A stretch of 64,000 bases of DNA from a virus (IMGVR_UViG_3300025154_000068:1-64000); one strand, 5' to 3'; positions 55,838 to 63,912 are shown, numbered from the stretch's first letter. Notes: a model not told the origin generated them from the sequence alone. Numbers and translations are program-made.

Positions 55838-57967
55838 TTACCGTCTGCTTCCGCCTCGCGCTGACCTGCTCGATGGTCGGCCCCGCCGGAGTCCGTCGTA
55901 GTCCTGGAGCTTCTTGTTCAGGTCGAGGGCAGTGATGCCCCACACGAGAGCGTCGACCCTGTCTGGCGATGTCTCATCGTTCGCTGGGTCCCATCCGCAC
56001 TGCTGGTCCTCGAGCTTCGGCAGCGTTCCCACGTGGTGGACTCTTCCCTTCTCGTAAAGGGTCGAGATCGGGTCTGCCCGGGTTGCCTTGCCCCGCGACG
56101 CGTGAACGGCCTTGAACGGCACACCCTGGCGCTCGGCTTGGACGTTGCGCTCGACAAGGTCTCCACCGTTGTTGACCTCGCCGATGATGTAGTCCGCTTC
56201 CCAGCGGTCGAAGGCCTCGAGAGCTCGCGCTGCCCATTGCGCTGGCGAGAAGACCCCGGAGAGGTCATCGAGAACGTAGGCGTGCCCGTCCTCGCCCAGG
56301 CCGACGACGATGATGCCGGTCTCGTTGCTCTTCGGGTTGGTCGATACCGCCGGGTCGATGGCGACGACCACCCGCCGCATGGGCGGGAGCGCGGGCGAGT
56401 ACGACCCATCGTCATTGACCCTGAGTCGAAGGTCATCAATCCGAGTGCGCTGCCAGAGCGCGTTCGGGTTGTCCTCGAGAATCTCGGCATCGATTTCCTG
56501 CCTGCCGAGCCTCGTCCCCTCGTACTCGGTGAGGATGGAGGCGAAGAACGGCTTAGCGAGGTTCGACCGATTCTCGTAGGTCGAGCCCTTCGTAAGGGCG
56601 ACATCCGCGCCTGCACGCTTGACGAGCTTCTTGATCGTCGCGATCGGCCTGGGCGTCGTCGTGACGATGCCTTGCGGATTCGTTCCGAGCCGGAACCCGA
56701 ACTGCAGCTGCGTCCACGCTTCCTGGAAGCGCCAGGCCGCAACTTCGTCCGCCCAAAACGTGTCGCAGTTGTGAACGAGAATCCCGTTGGCGAAGTACTC
56801 CGGCAGGCCCTCAACCGTGAGGTTGAACACCCGTCGAACGCCAACGTGCTCCCAGGTTGACGCAACGCTGACTGCAGTACCGTCCGCGCCTTGACACGAA
56901 CTCTCGCCCGCAGTGCTCGCACTTCCGGGTGCTCCTTCTGGCCTCGTCCGCGCGCTTCTGTTGGCACGCAGGGCACGCCGATGTGAAGCCGCCCCGCTTC
57001 CTGGGGAATGGCTTGCCGCAGTCCGAACAATCGATGTCGAACACCTCTCGTGACTCGACGTGCCTGTCGTAGTGCGTTCTGGGTGGCACGCACTCGAGGT
57101 TCTCGATCGCGTTGTTCGCCCGGTTGCCGTCCTTGTGATGGATGTGCCAACCAGGCGGGATCGGCCCGAGTTCCTGCTCCCAGATGACCCGGTGTTGGAT
57201 GTAGTGGCGACCGTTCGCGTAGCCGATGACGTATCCGTTCGCTCCAACGCGCCAACGAATACCCTCAAGCCCTTCGTCAGCTTGCCGAGTGGTACCCATT
57301 GTTCGCAAGATAAGACCGGATGATCGGCTGTGCCAGTGAGAGAAGCCCCGTTTGAGAAGCTGACGACGCCTACCTCGGCATCGTTCGAACCCGTTGCTAC
57401 AACCGGTCGAAGACCATGTCTCGTTACGACCAAATCGCCAACGGCAATGGCCTCGATCGGTCTGGGCCCCGCCTCGGTCTCGACAAGCGTTCCAGCGACG
57501 AAGCACTGCGGACCGCGCAGTCGATCGGGTCGGTCGGCCGACAGGATGGTGGCAACAGCCCCGTTGGGCCATGTCAGCCGCCGCTTCGATGGCTCGTAGT
57601 GCGGCTTGAACCACGGAGGCGAGATCGTCAGAAGTCCCGACTCGCCCTCGAGCATGACGTCGCGCGCATCCGCGGACGTCGCTGCGATCAGGGTGATTCG
57701 CTTGGACTCACCTGATTCAACCTTGCCTCGGATCCACTCGGCGCCAGTGCGGGTTTTCCCGAACCCGCGGCCCGCGAGGATGACCCAGATGACCCACGCC
57801 CACACGGGCGGGAGCTGCTTGTCGCGAGCCCAGAGACCTTGCCAGTCATACAGAAGCGTCCGAGCCGCTTCGTCCGGCAGCGTCGCTATCGCTTGCCGTA
57901 CCTGGCTCGGACTCATCTGGCGGAGCAAGCTTCGCAATCGCTTCTGCGAGCTGGCTCCTTGCATCAT
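55838..57967 (-). CDS. terL: Terminase large subunit with intein
   Basis: 709 codons from ATG 57967, which overlaps the upstream gene by 122 bp; ATG 57916 is a shorter option. Walker A is AGRGFGKTRTG (about residues 65-75). The extein continues after the intein as CDTFWADEVAAW (Walker B region). The nuclease part has RRVVVAIDPAVST, then GEVNNGGDLV and a late DRVDALVWGI, the acidic metal sites of the RNase H-like domain. Without the intein it is about 463 aa, normal for Mu gp28-like terminases. Confidence 0.85.
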   Translation of the reverse strand: MMQGASSQKRLRSLLRQMSPSQVRQAIATLPDEAARTLLYDWQGLWARDKQLPPVWAWVIWVILAGRGFGKTRTGAEWIRGKVESGESKRITLIAATSADARDVMLEGESGLLTISPPWFKPHYEPSKRRLTWPNGAVATILSADRPDRLRGPQCFVAGTLVETEAGPRPIEAIAVGDLVVTRHGLRPVVATGSNDAEVGVVSFSNGASLTGTADHPVLSCEQWVPLGKLTKGLRVFVGALERTDTSSATRTVATTSNTGSSGSRNSGRSRLVGTSITRTATGRTTRSRTSSACHPERTTTGTSSHERCSTSIVRTAASHSPGSGAASHRRALRANRSARTRPEGAPGSASTAGESSCQGADGTAVSVASTWEHVGVRRVFNLTVEGLPEYFANGILVHNCDTFWADEVAAWRFQEAWTQLQFGFRLGTNPQGIVTTTPRPIATIKKLVKRAGADVALTKGSTYENRSNLAKPFFASILTEYEGTRLGRQEIDAEILEDNPNALWQRTRIDDLRLRVNDDGSYSPALPPMRRVVVAIDPAVSTNPKSNETGIIVVGLGEDGHAYVLDDLSGVFSPAQWAARALEAFDRWEADYIIGEVNNGGDLVERNVQAERQGVPFKAVHASRGKATRADPISTLYEKGRVHHVGTLPKLEDQQCGWDPANDETSPDRVDALVWGITALDLNKKLQDYDGLRRGRPSSRSARGGSRR
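56768..57505 (-). mobile_element. Intein in the terminase gene
   Basis: 246 codons. Block A CFVAGTLVETEAGPRPIEAI begins at Cys (57505). Block B is LTGTADHPVL. Blocks F/G are VRRVFNLTVEGLPEYFANGI and LVHN before Cys+1, so the terminal His-Asn/Cys chemistry is complete. The insertion is between Walker A and Walker B at RLRGPQ/CDTF, a conserved site. The middle of this frame is Ser/Thr/Arg-rich low complexity, and a HNH gene is read there in another frame. Confidence 0.9.
56811..57299 (-). CDS. HNH homing endonuclease in an alternate frame within the terminase intein
   Basis: 162 aa starting MGTTRQADEGLEGIRWRVGA. It has YIQHRVIWEQELGPIPPGWH followed by IHHKDGNRANNAIENLECVP, the HNH core of pathogenesis-related/AP2-linked homing enzymes, then a zinc tail (CSDCGKPF, CPAC, CEHCGREF, YCSQRC). 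It lies wholly inside the intein and is shifted relative to it on the same strand. No strong Shine-Dalgarno is visible, so its translation may depend on the terminase mRNA. Confidence 0.8.
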   Translation of the reverse strand: MGTTRQADEGLEGIRWRVGANGYVIGYANGRHYIQHRVIWEQELGPIPPGWHIHHKDGNRANNAIENLECVPPRTHYDRHVESREVFDIDCSDCGKPFPRKRGGFTSACPACQQKRADEARRSTRKCEHCGREFVSRRGRYCSQRCVNLGARWRSTGVQPHG

Positions 57968-58376
57968 CAATCTCGATTGCTCCGCCGTCTGGACCGCTCA
58001 CCTCGGAGCGGGATGGCGCATCCGTGCCGAGCAGTCGAGCTCGCCGCTCCTCGATCCGGAGGGCTGTGTCGATGGCCCTCGGGTCTCCACGCCTCACCTT
58101 GCCGCGCAGTGCCCAGAGCATTCCGTCGAGGCGGATGAGCATCAGGTCCCGGACGTCCTCTGCGGACTCCTCCGTCTGCTCCCGAAGCTCAGCGAACTGC
58201 TTCTGGACAAGCTTCCAGGCCGCTTGCTTGGAGATGCCGAGCGCCTTGCCGATCGCGGGATAACTCGCGCCAGTGCGCTTCAAGTCGAGTGCCTTGGCGG
58301 CTCGGTCGATCGTGCGCACCTTCCGCGGCGTGACCTTGGTCGTCTTCGCCTTGGCCTTCGCCGTCTTCTTCTGCAT
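57846..58376 (-). CDS. Small terminase-like HTH protein
   Basis: 176 aa; ATG chosen over an upstream TTG. A Lys-rich N-terminus, then RTGASYPAIGKALGISKQAA forming an HTH, and long helices (ADVRDLMLIRLDGMLWALRG-like) follow. Placed directly before the large terminase, it is probably the DNA-recognition (small) subunit. The acidic, Ser-rich C-terminus overlaps the start of the large subunit. Confidence 0.7.
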   Translation of the reverse strand: MQKKTAKAKAKTTKVTPRKVRTIDRAAKALDLKRTGASYPAIGKALGISKQAAWKLVQKQFAELREQTEESAEDVRDLMLIRLDGMLWALRGKVRRGDPRAIDTALRIEERRARLLGTDAPSRSEVSGPDGGAIEIDDARSQLAEAIAKLAPPDESEPGTASDSDAAGRSGSDASV

Positions 58377-58394
58377 CGTCAACCAGTCCGTACG

Positions 58395-58613
58395 TCAACC
58401 CCACGACCACCGAAACGAGAACCGGCGGCTCCCACACTTGCACGCTGCCAAGGGGTCGGGCACCTCGAGCTCGAACACCGTTCGGCCGTCCACCTTCACC
58501 TCGCGCGAGATCTTCGCGCCGGCTTCCTTGAGCCGGTCGAGGTCGGCCTCAGCTCCGCAACGAATGCACCGGCACCCGATGTCCACGCCGATTCCGTGCT
58601 CGAGCTCGGCCAT
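58395..58613 (-). CDS. Small zinc-ribbon protein
   Basis: 72 aa starting MAELEHGIGVDIGCRCIRCG. CRCIRC and CKCGSRRF are the two zinc knuckles. A longer start at 58757 is possible, but its added residues are poor. The stretch 58614-58861 shows no convincing gene on either strand; a plus-strand reading from 58708 with a purine-rich leader is rejected below. Confidence 0.55.
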   Translation of the reverse strand: MAELEHGIGVDIGCRCIRCGAEADLDRLKEAGAKISREVKVDGRTVFELEVPDPLAACKCGSRRFSFRWSWG

Positions 58614-58861
58614 CTGGTGATGGTAGCTCCGGATAAGTGCGCTCGCCAGGTCCCACACGAAGGAGGCACATGTGAGACCTGGCTCGCGCTGGGGAGGAAG
58701 GAGGCGATGGCCCGACACGAGGTCGGGGCAGGCGTCCGACTCAAGCGCCGCACCCACGAAGTGGTGAAGCTCGTCGTTCGTCTGCCTCGGCCCCGCCTCG
58801 CGCGTCTATCGTCTGTGGAAGAGGTTGACGCCGTTCCGCTCTCGGCTGCGCCGGTCGCGAG

Positions 58862-59311
58862 TTACTCGGTTCGGGCTTCGCCCTCCCGTCCCACCCCCTG
58901 TTGTCCCCCTCCCAGAGACAACTCCTCCCTCTGTTCGTAGTGCGAACGAATTATCCCGGACTTCTGTCGCCTCCTGTTCCGTTTTCTCGCTGCATCCTCG
59001 CACCTCTTGCAGCAGAATCGCTTGGGCTGCCCGCCGGCTGGCACAAGGACGACAAACACCTTCCGGAACCCATCTTCTCCGCAACAGCACCTCGGGTTTT
59101 GGCAGATCCGTTTTTCAGCGCGCCGCTCTTTCACCCGATCCTCAGCGCGGCGCGCCTCCATTCTGTGCCTTGCCTTCTCCCTTCTCTGATCGATTCGCAC
59201 TTCGAGATACATTGCCTCAATGAAGTCGACGTCAGAGTCGAATCCGCCCGCCTCGTCGACGAAGTTCTCTGCAAGCTGTACAAACATCGGCACGGTTTCA
59301 TCCCAAGCCAT
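58862..59311 (-). CDS. Basic zinc-binding phage protein
   Basis: 149 aa (MAWDETVPMFVQLAENFVDE). The N-terminal 35 residues are acidic and helical. A run of Arg/Glu (VRIDQRREKARHRMEARRAE) leads to CQNPRCCCGE and FCCKRCEDAARKRNRRRQ, a zinc site within a strongly basic region, likely nucleic-acid binding. Function unknown. Confidence 0.6.
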   Translation of the reverse strand: MAWDETVPMFVQLAENFVDEAGGFDSDVDFIEAMYLEVRIDQRREKARHRMEARRAEDRVKERRAEKRICQNPRCCCGEDGFRKVFVVLVPAGGQPKRFCCKRCEDAARKRNRRRQKSGIIRSHYEQREELSLGGGQQGVGREGEARTE

Positions 59312-59313
59312 GG

Positions 59314-59535
59314 TCACTCACCAGCCTTTGGTACCGGGCGTCGACCAGATCGCCACCTGCGACGAACGACCGGCACACCACATAGATTCGCATCACAACC
59401 GGCGCGTACGGCACCGTGTACATCGACGACAGCAAGCACCACGGAAGGGCCTACGTCGAGCAGCACTTCCGGCGATATCACACCGATGTACACCCAAGGG
59501 CCCCGCCACAGCATCATTGCCCCAATCGCACCCAT
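59314..59535 (-). CDS. Small hydrophobic protein
   Basis: 73 aa starting MGAIGAMMLWRGPWVYIGVI; GGAGG is five bases before the ATG. Two weak hydrophobic stretches, then an Arg-rich end. Could be membrane-bound. No family recognised. Confidence 0.4.
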   Translation of the reverse strand: MGAIGAMMLWRGPWVYIGVISPEVLLDVGPSVVLAVVDVHGAVRAGCDANLCGVPVVRRRWRSGRRPVPKAGE

Positions 59536-59548
59536 TGTTCCTCCCACG

Positions 59549-60082
59549 TCATCGACTCGCCTCGTAGTCGGCGTGCGCGGCATTCAGCGCCGCGATTGCC
59601 TCGTTCAGCACCTTGTCGAGAATCGCTTGTGCAGCCTCGCCATCCCGCTTCTGGGCCTGCATCGAGATCCAGAGCAACCACATCCGGCTCGTGGCGAGCG
59701 CGCGTGATCGCGCCGTGTCGCTCTTGCGTCCCCGCATTGCCGAGGACGCGGCCTTGTACCCACTCCGCGCGGTCGGCGTCCAGCATGCGAGCGCCAGCGA
59801 CACTCCGGCCGACCCGAGTTGCCCATCAACTCCGTGGTGCAGTTCGAGCACCAATTGGCTTCGCTCCGAGCACCGTCGCAGGCGAGCGGCAACCTTGTTC
59901 GCGCGATCGCCCGCCATGGCGACGTATTCGTTGATGTCCGCGCTCACCCGTCGCTCGTTCTTACCGGGCAGCGTGCCTTGCCTGAGCATCTCGAGTTGGG
60001 GGCCAAGGCACGAGCGAACCCCGCAGTCGCCTCGAGCTTCCACGAAGTACCATCGCAGGTCGGCCTCGTCGTCAGGTAGCAT
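59549..60082 (-). CDS. Phage hypothetical helical protein
   Basis: 177 aa. Helices with ADINEYVAMAGDRANKVAAR, VDGQLGSAGVSLALACWTPT and a long C-terminal helix (EAAQAILDKVLNEAIAALNA). It overlaps the sigma gene by 11 bp. No family recognised. Confidence 0.55.
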   Translation of the reverse strand: MLPDDEADLRWYFVEARGDCGVRSCLGPQLEMLRQGTLPGKNERRVSADINEYVAMAGDRANKVAARLRRCSERSQLVLELHHGVDGQLGSAGVSLALACWTPTARSGYKAASSAMRGRKSDTARSRALATSRMWLLWISMQAQKRDGEAAQAILDKVLNEAIAALNAAHADYEASR

Positions 60083-60851
60083 TCACGCCTCCAAGCCTCA
60101 CCCGGAGCTTGCCGAGTGCTTCAATCTCGAGTTGCTGCGCGCGTTGCCGCGTCACGCCGAACTGCTGCCCGATCGCCTCAAACGACATCGGGTGGCGAGA
60201 CATGTGACGCCAGATGATGGTCAGGCGCATCTTCTCTGGCAGGCTGTCCACCGCGATGCGTACGGCCTTGTCCCGGGCCCTCCGGCCCAGCGCTTGATCG
60301 ACGGGTTCGCGAGGATCTGCCAGGACGTTCTCCAGCGTTCGCCCATCCTCGTCCGAAGCAGCTGCGTCCAGCGATGCAATCCTGTGGTGCATGGCAATGA
60401 ACGCCTCCGCAACATCGCGCCGGGAGTTCGACCGCCTCATCAGCCCTTCAACGGGATCGTCATCCGCCAGCGCAGCCTCCATGTGCCTTCGCATGGTGTA
60501 GTATCGGGTGAACAGAATCGATTTGACCCCGCTGCGCCCCGCGGCGAACTGGAGCTTTGACTCGCGCCGGATGTGCTGCGTCCACCAGTGTTGTGCGTAC
60601 GTCGAGAACCGGACTCCGACGGCGGGATCGAACTTTCCGATCGCATGGACGGTGCCCATCAGCGCGAGCTGCATCAGGTCCTCAGCGTCCTGTTCGGTCG
60701 CCTGCCCCCGGCTCCATCGCTTCACGTCGATGTTGATCAGCCTCACGAGCGAGGACAAGATCCGAACGATCGCAGCATCGTCGCCGGCCTTCGCCCGGAC
60801 GAGAAGGTCAAGCTCCTCGGCTGGCGTCATTGGCGGGGTTGGCAAAATCAT
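60072..60851 (-). CDS. Sigma-70 family RNA polymerase sigma factor (replication region)
   Basis: 259 aa starting MILPTPPMTPAEELDLLVRA, with GGGAG seven bases upstream. Region 2 runs from LSSLVRLINIDVKRWSRGQA through EQDAEDLMQLALMGTVHAIG to FSTYAQHWWTQHIRRESKLQ, as in sigma-32/sigma-B-type factors. A full region 4 follows: LPEKMRLTIIWRHMSRHPMS and FEAIGQQFGVTRQRAQQLEI. It is distinct in sequence from the factor at 27745. Likely directs transcription of middle or late phage promoters. Confidence 0.85.
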   Translation of the reverse strand: MILPTPPMTPAEELDLLVRAKAGDDAAIVRILSSLVRLINIDVKRWSRGQATEQDAEDLMQLALMGTVHAIGKFDPAVGVRFSTYAQHWWTQHIRRESKLQFAAGRSGVKSILFTRYYTMRRHMEAALADDDPVEGLMRRSNSRRDVAEAFIAMHHRIASLDAAASDEDGRTLENVLADPREPVDQALGRRARDKAVRIAVDSLPEKMRLTIIWRHMSRHPMSFEAIGQQFGVTRQRAQQLEIEALGKLRVRLGGVNAT

Positions 60852-61150
60852 CGCATGGCTCCCAACAGCTTCAGGCCCCTTTTGCGAGCCTTGCCCCGCC
60901 AGTACCGGCGGATGTGCAGCGTCTTCCTGGGAGCCCACCATGCCGTGGACATGCGCACCCAATCCAGGTACCGCCGAATGGCTCGATTGGACATCTTCAG
61001 CGTGAACGTGCACTCGTAGGTTCGTGGCGCGTACCTTCGAATCGGGTCGCTTTGCGGGGTAGCTGTTTCCCAGGTCACGCCTTTTACTGGGTATTCGACC
61101 CCATCGATCCACATCTGCGTTATGCGCGCGCCCTGGATCTCACCCGGCAT
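60848..61150 (-). CDS. Hypothetical basic protein
   Basis: 100 aa starting MPGEIQGARITQMWIDGVEY after GAGGTG. Beta hairpin (YPVKGVTWETATPQSDPIRR, YECTFTLKMS) then an Arg/Trp-rich helix. Its stop overlaps the sigma ATG. No family recognised. Confidence 0.55.
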   Translation of the reverse strand: MPGEIQGARITQMWIDGVEYPVKGVTWETATPQSDPIRRYAPRTYECTFTLKMSNRAIRRYLDWVRMSTAWWAPRKTLHIRRYWRGKARKRGLKLLGAMR

Positions 61151-61382
61151 TCGACACCTCCGCGCTTTCCTGTTCGAGCAGCTCGACAATCGCCCCCGCC
61201 TCCCGTTCCAGCTTGGCGAGACGCTTCTCGGTCAACACGCCCTTCGTCGCCCGGACGACAAGCGCCCCATCCTTTGCGACAGAGAGCGCACATCCCGCGT
61301 TACGAGCTCGCTGCAGGAGAGTCCGGGTGGCCTCGGTTACCGATGCCGCTCTGCGAACATGGATGAAGACCGTCTCCGTCAC
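61140..61382 (-). CDS. TubC_N-like small protein
   Basis: 80 aa with GTG start (MTETVFIHVR) after GGAGGTGCGG. The end (RARNAGCALSVAKDGALVVR, then GVLTEKRLAKLEREAGAIVE) resembles the small TubC N-terminal docking-like fold that also occurs alone in phages. Overlaps the next gene by 11 bp. Role unknown. Confidence 0.5.
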   Translation of the reverse strand: MTETVFIHVRRAASVTEATRTLLQRARNAGCALSVAKDGALVVRATKGVLTEKRLAKLEREAGAIVELLEQESAEVSNAG

Positions 61383-61504
61383 CCGCACCTCCGGTGCTCT
61401 TCGATCCACTCCCAGGGGTAACCGCACAGCCCCCACCAGATCGCTCCGCAAACCGCGCAGCCCCATCCCCAGGATCGCGCCATGATGTTCGGCAGCGGTT
61501 CCAC
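61379..61504 (-). CDS. Very small Trp/Cys-rich protein
   Basis: 41 aa from GTG 61504 with GGGAGG upstream, or 34 aa from ATG 61483 (MARSWGWGCAVCGAIWWGLC). Two Cys pairs (CAVC, C...C) suggest a minimal zinc knuckle. GTGA overlap with the next gene's start supports it. Confidence 0.45.
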   Translation of the reverse strand: MEPLPNIMARSWGWGCAVCGAIWWGLCGYPWEWIEEHRRCG

Positions 61505-61521
61505 GATCGAATCCTCCCGCT

Positions 61522-61977
61522 TCACGCTGCCATCCTTTCTCGAACGCTTCGCTCCACCGCCTTGGCGTCACCCACGCTGCGGACTACGGCGTAGACACCA
61601 CCCGCCGCCTCGTGCATGGCCTGCCACTCTCGCTGCTCCGGGGTCTGGTCCTCGTCGTCGTCGCGCTTCACCTCTAGCGCGACCGACACCCCGCACACCA
61701 CGCCGAGGATGTCCGCGGTGCCCTTCGGTGCGGCCTTGAACAACCCGCGGCCGGCCTCCCCGGCCTTCGTCGTGTACTCGTATACGCGCCTGCCGCTATT
61801 CGCGCGCCACCAGTACGCCTTGCCGTCGCGCGAGACGTACAGACCTGTCCGGACCCACTTGCCCTTGCCGGTCTTCTTCGAGATCTCGTAACGGCGCCTT
61901 TCGACGCCGAGCGATGCCAGGATCCAATCCTGCACGCTGTGCTCGAGCGGGCCTCGGAGTTGGAATCTACGCGGCAT
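61522..61977 (-). CDS. VRR-NUC domain nuclease
   Basis: 151 aa starting MPRRFQLRGPLEHSVQDWIL at a TGATG junction with the helicase gene. GLFKAAPKGTADILGVVCGV, then VALEVKRDDDEDQTPEQREW and AAGGVYAVVRS are the VRR-NUC PD-(D/E)XK motifs (D, ExK, Gln). These enzymes act as Holliday-junction or flap nucleases. Coupling to DnaB fits a role in resolving replication intermediates. Confidence 0.75.
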   Translation of the reverse strand: MPRRFQLRGPLEHSVQDWILASLGVERRRYEISKKTGKGKWVRTGLYVSRDGKAYWWRANSGRRVYEYTTKAGEAGRGLFKAAPKGTADILGVVCGVSVALEVKRDDDEDQTPEQREWQAMHEAAGGVYAVVRSVGDAKAVERSVRERMAA

Positions 61978-63317
61978 CACCACCCTCCTCCGCGCGGACC
62001 GGGTTCGTCGTAGTCCGCCAGATCGTCGAACCGGGTGTAGACCTTCTGCCACGCAACCTTCGTCGAGCCGGTTGCGCCGTTCCGGTTTTTCGCGACGATG
62101 ATGTGCTGGACTGTTTCGCTGTCCGAGCTCGGGTGAATGAAGATCACCTCGTCGGCGTCCTGTTCGATGTTTCCGCTCTCGCGAAGGTCGGAGAGCTGCG
62201 GGCGCGCGGACTTGCCGCGCTTCTCGACGTCCCGGTTGAGCTGCGAAAGGCACAGCACGACCACCCCGAGGTCCTTCGCCAGCGCTTTCAGTCCCTTGGA
62301 GTTCTCGCCCACCTTCTCGTCCCGACTCTTGAGCTTCGGGTCGGTCGCCATCAGCTGCAGGTAGTCGATGACCACGAGACCAAGCGGCGTTCCCTGGCGC
62401 TTGAACCCGGCCGCCATCCGCCGTGCCTTGGCCCGAAGTGACGCGAGGGAGATCGAGGACTCGTCGTCAACATCGATCGGGAGCTTCCCGAGCCGCTGGC
62501 ATTCGGTGGACAACCTGGACCACCCCTCTGCGTCCAGCTTGTTGGTGCGCAGGAGTTGCGAATCCACGCGGGCTCCGGAGCACGTCACACGGTCAACGAG
62601 CTGCTCTCGCGGCATCTCGAGCGAGAACACGCCAACGCCGATGTTTCTCTCGGCCGTGCTCACCGCCATGTTGTTGAGCGCGAGCGATGTCTTGCCCTTC
62701 CCCGGGCGAGCAGCGAGGTAGCACAGGTCTCCCGGTTGCAGCCCGGCCAGGATGGCGTCCACGTCGAGCAGCCCGGTGCGCACCGCGGATGTTTGCGCGA
62801 GGCCGGATTGCAGCGCCTTGAAACGCTCCCGAATCACGTCCTTGAGCCGAGCCGGCTTGATAACCTCGTAGCGCTGGGTCGCCGCCAGAATTTCACGCTC
62901 CGCCCCGTCGATGAACTCGTCCGGGTCGCTCACGTTCTCGTTCTGCGCTTCCACTGCGACTTTGCGACACGTGGTAATGATCTGGCGAAGCCGCCACTTG
63001 TCGCGAACGCGCAGCGCGAGCTGCTCGACGTTGGCCTGCATCGGCACCTCGTTCACGAACTCGGCGATGGTCTTCGCTCCGCCAATCCGCTGGAGCTTAC
63101 CGCGGTCCTCCAGCCATCCTTTCACGACCACCGCGTCGTACTCCACTCCAGCCTCCCGGAGCGAACGCAATGCCTCATAGACCTGTTTCGTCACGTCGCT
63201 GTAAAACTGCTCCGGCGTGACGATGGGAATGACCCGATCGAGGAAGTCGACCGATATCAGCGCTGCGCCCACGATGGCCTGCTCCGCGCTCACGTCGCGT
63301 GGAAACAGCTCGTTCAC
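61977..63317 (-). CDS. dnaB: DnaB-like replicative helicase
   Basis: 446 aa. An N-terminal DnaB domain (PRDVSAEQAIVGAALISVDF) is followed by the RecA-like motor: Walker A ARPGKGKTSLALN, VGVFSLEMPREQLVDR, Walker B LGLVVIDYLQLMAT, VVVLCLSQLNRDVEKR and the end DLRESGNIEQDADEVIFIHP. Complete and in the usual length range. It should unwind phage DNA at forks, loaded by the upstream initiator-like protein. Confidence 0.95.
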   Translation of the reverse strand: MNELFPRDVSAEQAIVGAALISVDFLDRVIPIVTPEQFYSDVTKQVYEALRSLREAGVEYDAVVVKGWLEDRGKLQRIGGAKTIAEFVNEVPMQANVEQLALRVRDKWRLRQIITTCRKVAVEAQNENVSDPDEFIDGAEREILAATQRYEVIKPARLKDVIRERFKALQSGLAQTSAVRTGLLDVDAILAGLQPGDLCYLAARPGKGKTSLALNNMAVSTAERNIGVGVFSLEMPREQLVDRVTCSGARVDSQLLRTNKLDAEGWSRLSTECQRLGKLPIDVDDESSISLASLRAKARRMAAGFKRQGTPLGLVVIDYLQLMATDPKLKSRDEKVGENSKGLKALAKDLGVVVLCLSQLNRDVEKRGKSARPQLSDLRESGNIEQDADEVIFIHPSSDSETVQHIIVAKNRNGATGSTKVAWQKVYTRFDDLADYDEPGPRGGGW

Positions 63318-63826
63318 GACGCACCTCCAAACATGGCTTGACGCTGCCGCTGGTAGTCCGCCTGAGCCTTCGCTGGATCAACGGCCGCATCACGCGACCA
63401 CGGCGTGCCGTACGTCGAGAGACTCTTGAGAATGAACCGGATCGGGTGACGGGCATCCACGAGAAATCCATCTCGCCCGTCGTCCCGTAGGTACGCCGCG
63501 AACCAGTGCTCAAGCACCTCCTGCACAACCGGCTCGACCGGATCGCCCGGCTTGCCGCGTGCCTGCAGCTCCGAGATCGCCTCGGACAGCGCTCGCTCAG
63601 CGACCTTGCCCATCGTGCCCCTACAGTCGCCGTTCTCGACGTACTTGCCGTACTTGCGCCGACTGGTCGCGTACATCTTGCGCCAGATCGAGAACGCTTG
63701 GCCCACCGGGGCCTTGGGCTTCAGTTCAGGTTGCTTGGCCTTCCGGCGCTTCGACTCTGGGGGCGAGTCCGGGACAAGGGCCAACAGCTCAGGCTTCAGG
63801 TCCGGGTCCGGGTCCGGCAACGCCAC
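63314..63826 (-). CDS. Probable replication initiator or helicase loader
   Basis: 170 aa from GTG 63826, the first start in frame after a TAG near 63910; the true start is uncertain. The Pro/Asp/Lys-rich N-terminus is followed by SIWRKMYATSRRKYGKYVEN and a C-terminal DARHPIRFILKSLSTYGTPW, the pattern of phage initiator or loader C-terminal parts. 4-bp overlap with dnaB. The iteron-like array 90 bases upstream supports an initiation role. Confidence 0.55.
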   Translation of the reverse strand: MALPDPDPDLKPELLALVPDSPPESKRRKAKQPELKPKAPVGQAFSIWRKMYATSRRKYGKYVENGDCRGTMGKVAERALSEAISELQARGKPGDPVEPVVQEVLEHWFAAYLRDDGRDGFLVDARHPIRFILKSLSTYGTPWSRDAAVDPAKAQADYQRQRQAMFGGAS

Positions 63827-63876
63827 CGGCGCTTGGGGCGGGACCGGATCGGTCTCGCCCGTACCGTAGGTACGTA

Positions 63877-63910
63877 TCTCTTCTCTCTCTTCTCTTCTCT
63901 TCTCTTCTCT
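63877..63910. repeat. Polypyrimidine tract
   Basis: 34 bases of C and T only, with a CTTCT-like 5-bp period. Such tracts melt or form triplexes easily. It lies between the initiator-like gene and the GTGAC/GTCAC array. Confidence 0.7.
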
Positions 63911-63912
63911 AC

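Noticed and set aside
57300-57614. 105 codons upstream of the HNH start in the same frame
   Set aside because: This part is read in the terminase frame as Walker B-side extein and intein block A/B; the alternate frame has no protein character before the Met at 57299.
58708-58940. Plus-strand ORF with GGAGGAAGGAGG leader in the replication block
   Set aside because: The leader is attractive, but the protein ends in a Pro/Ser-rich shadow of the minus-strand zinc protein, and it opposes the operon.
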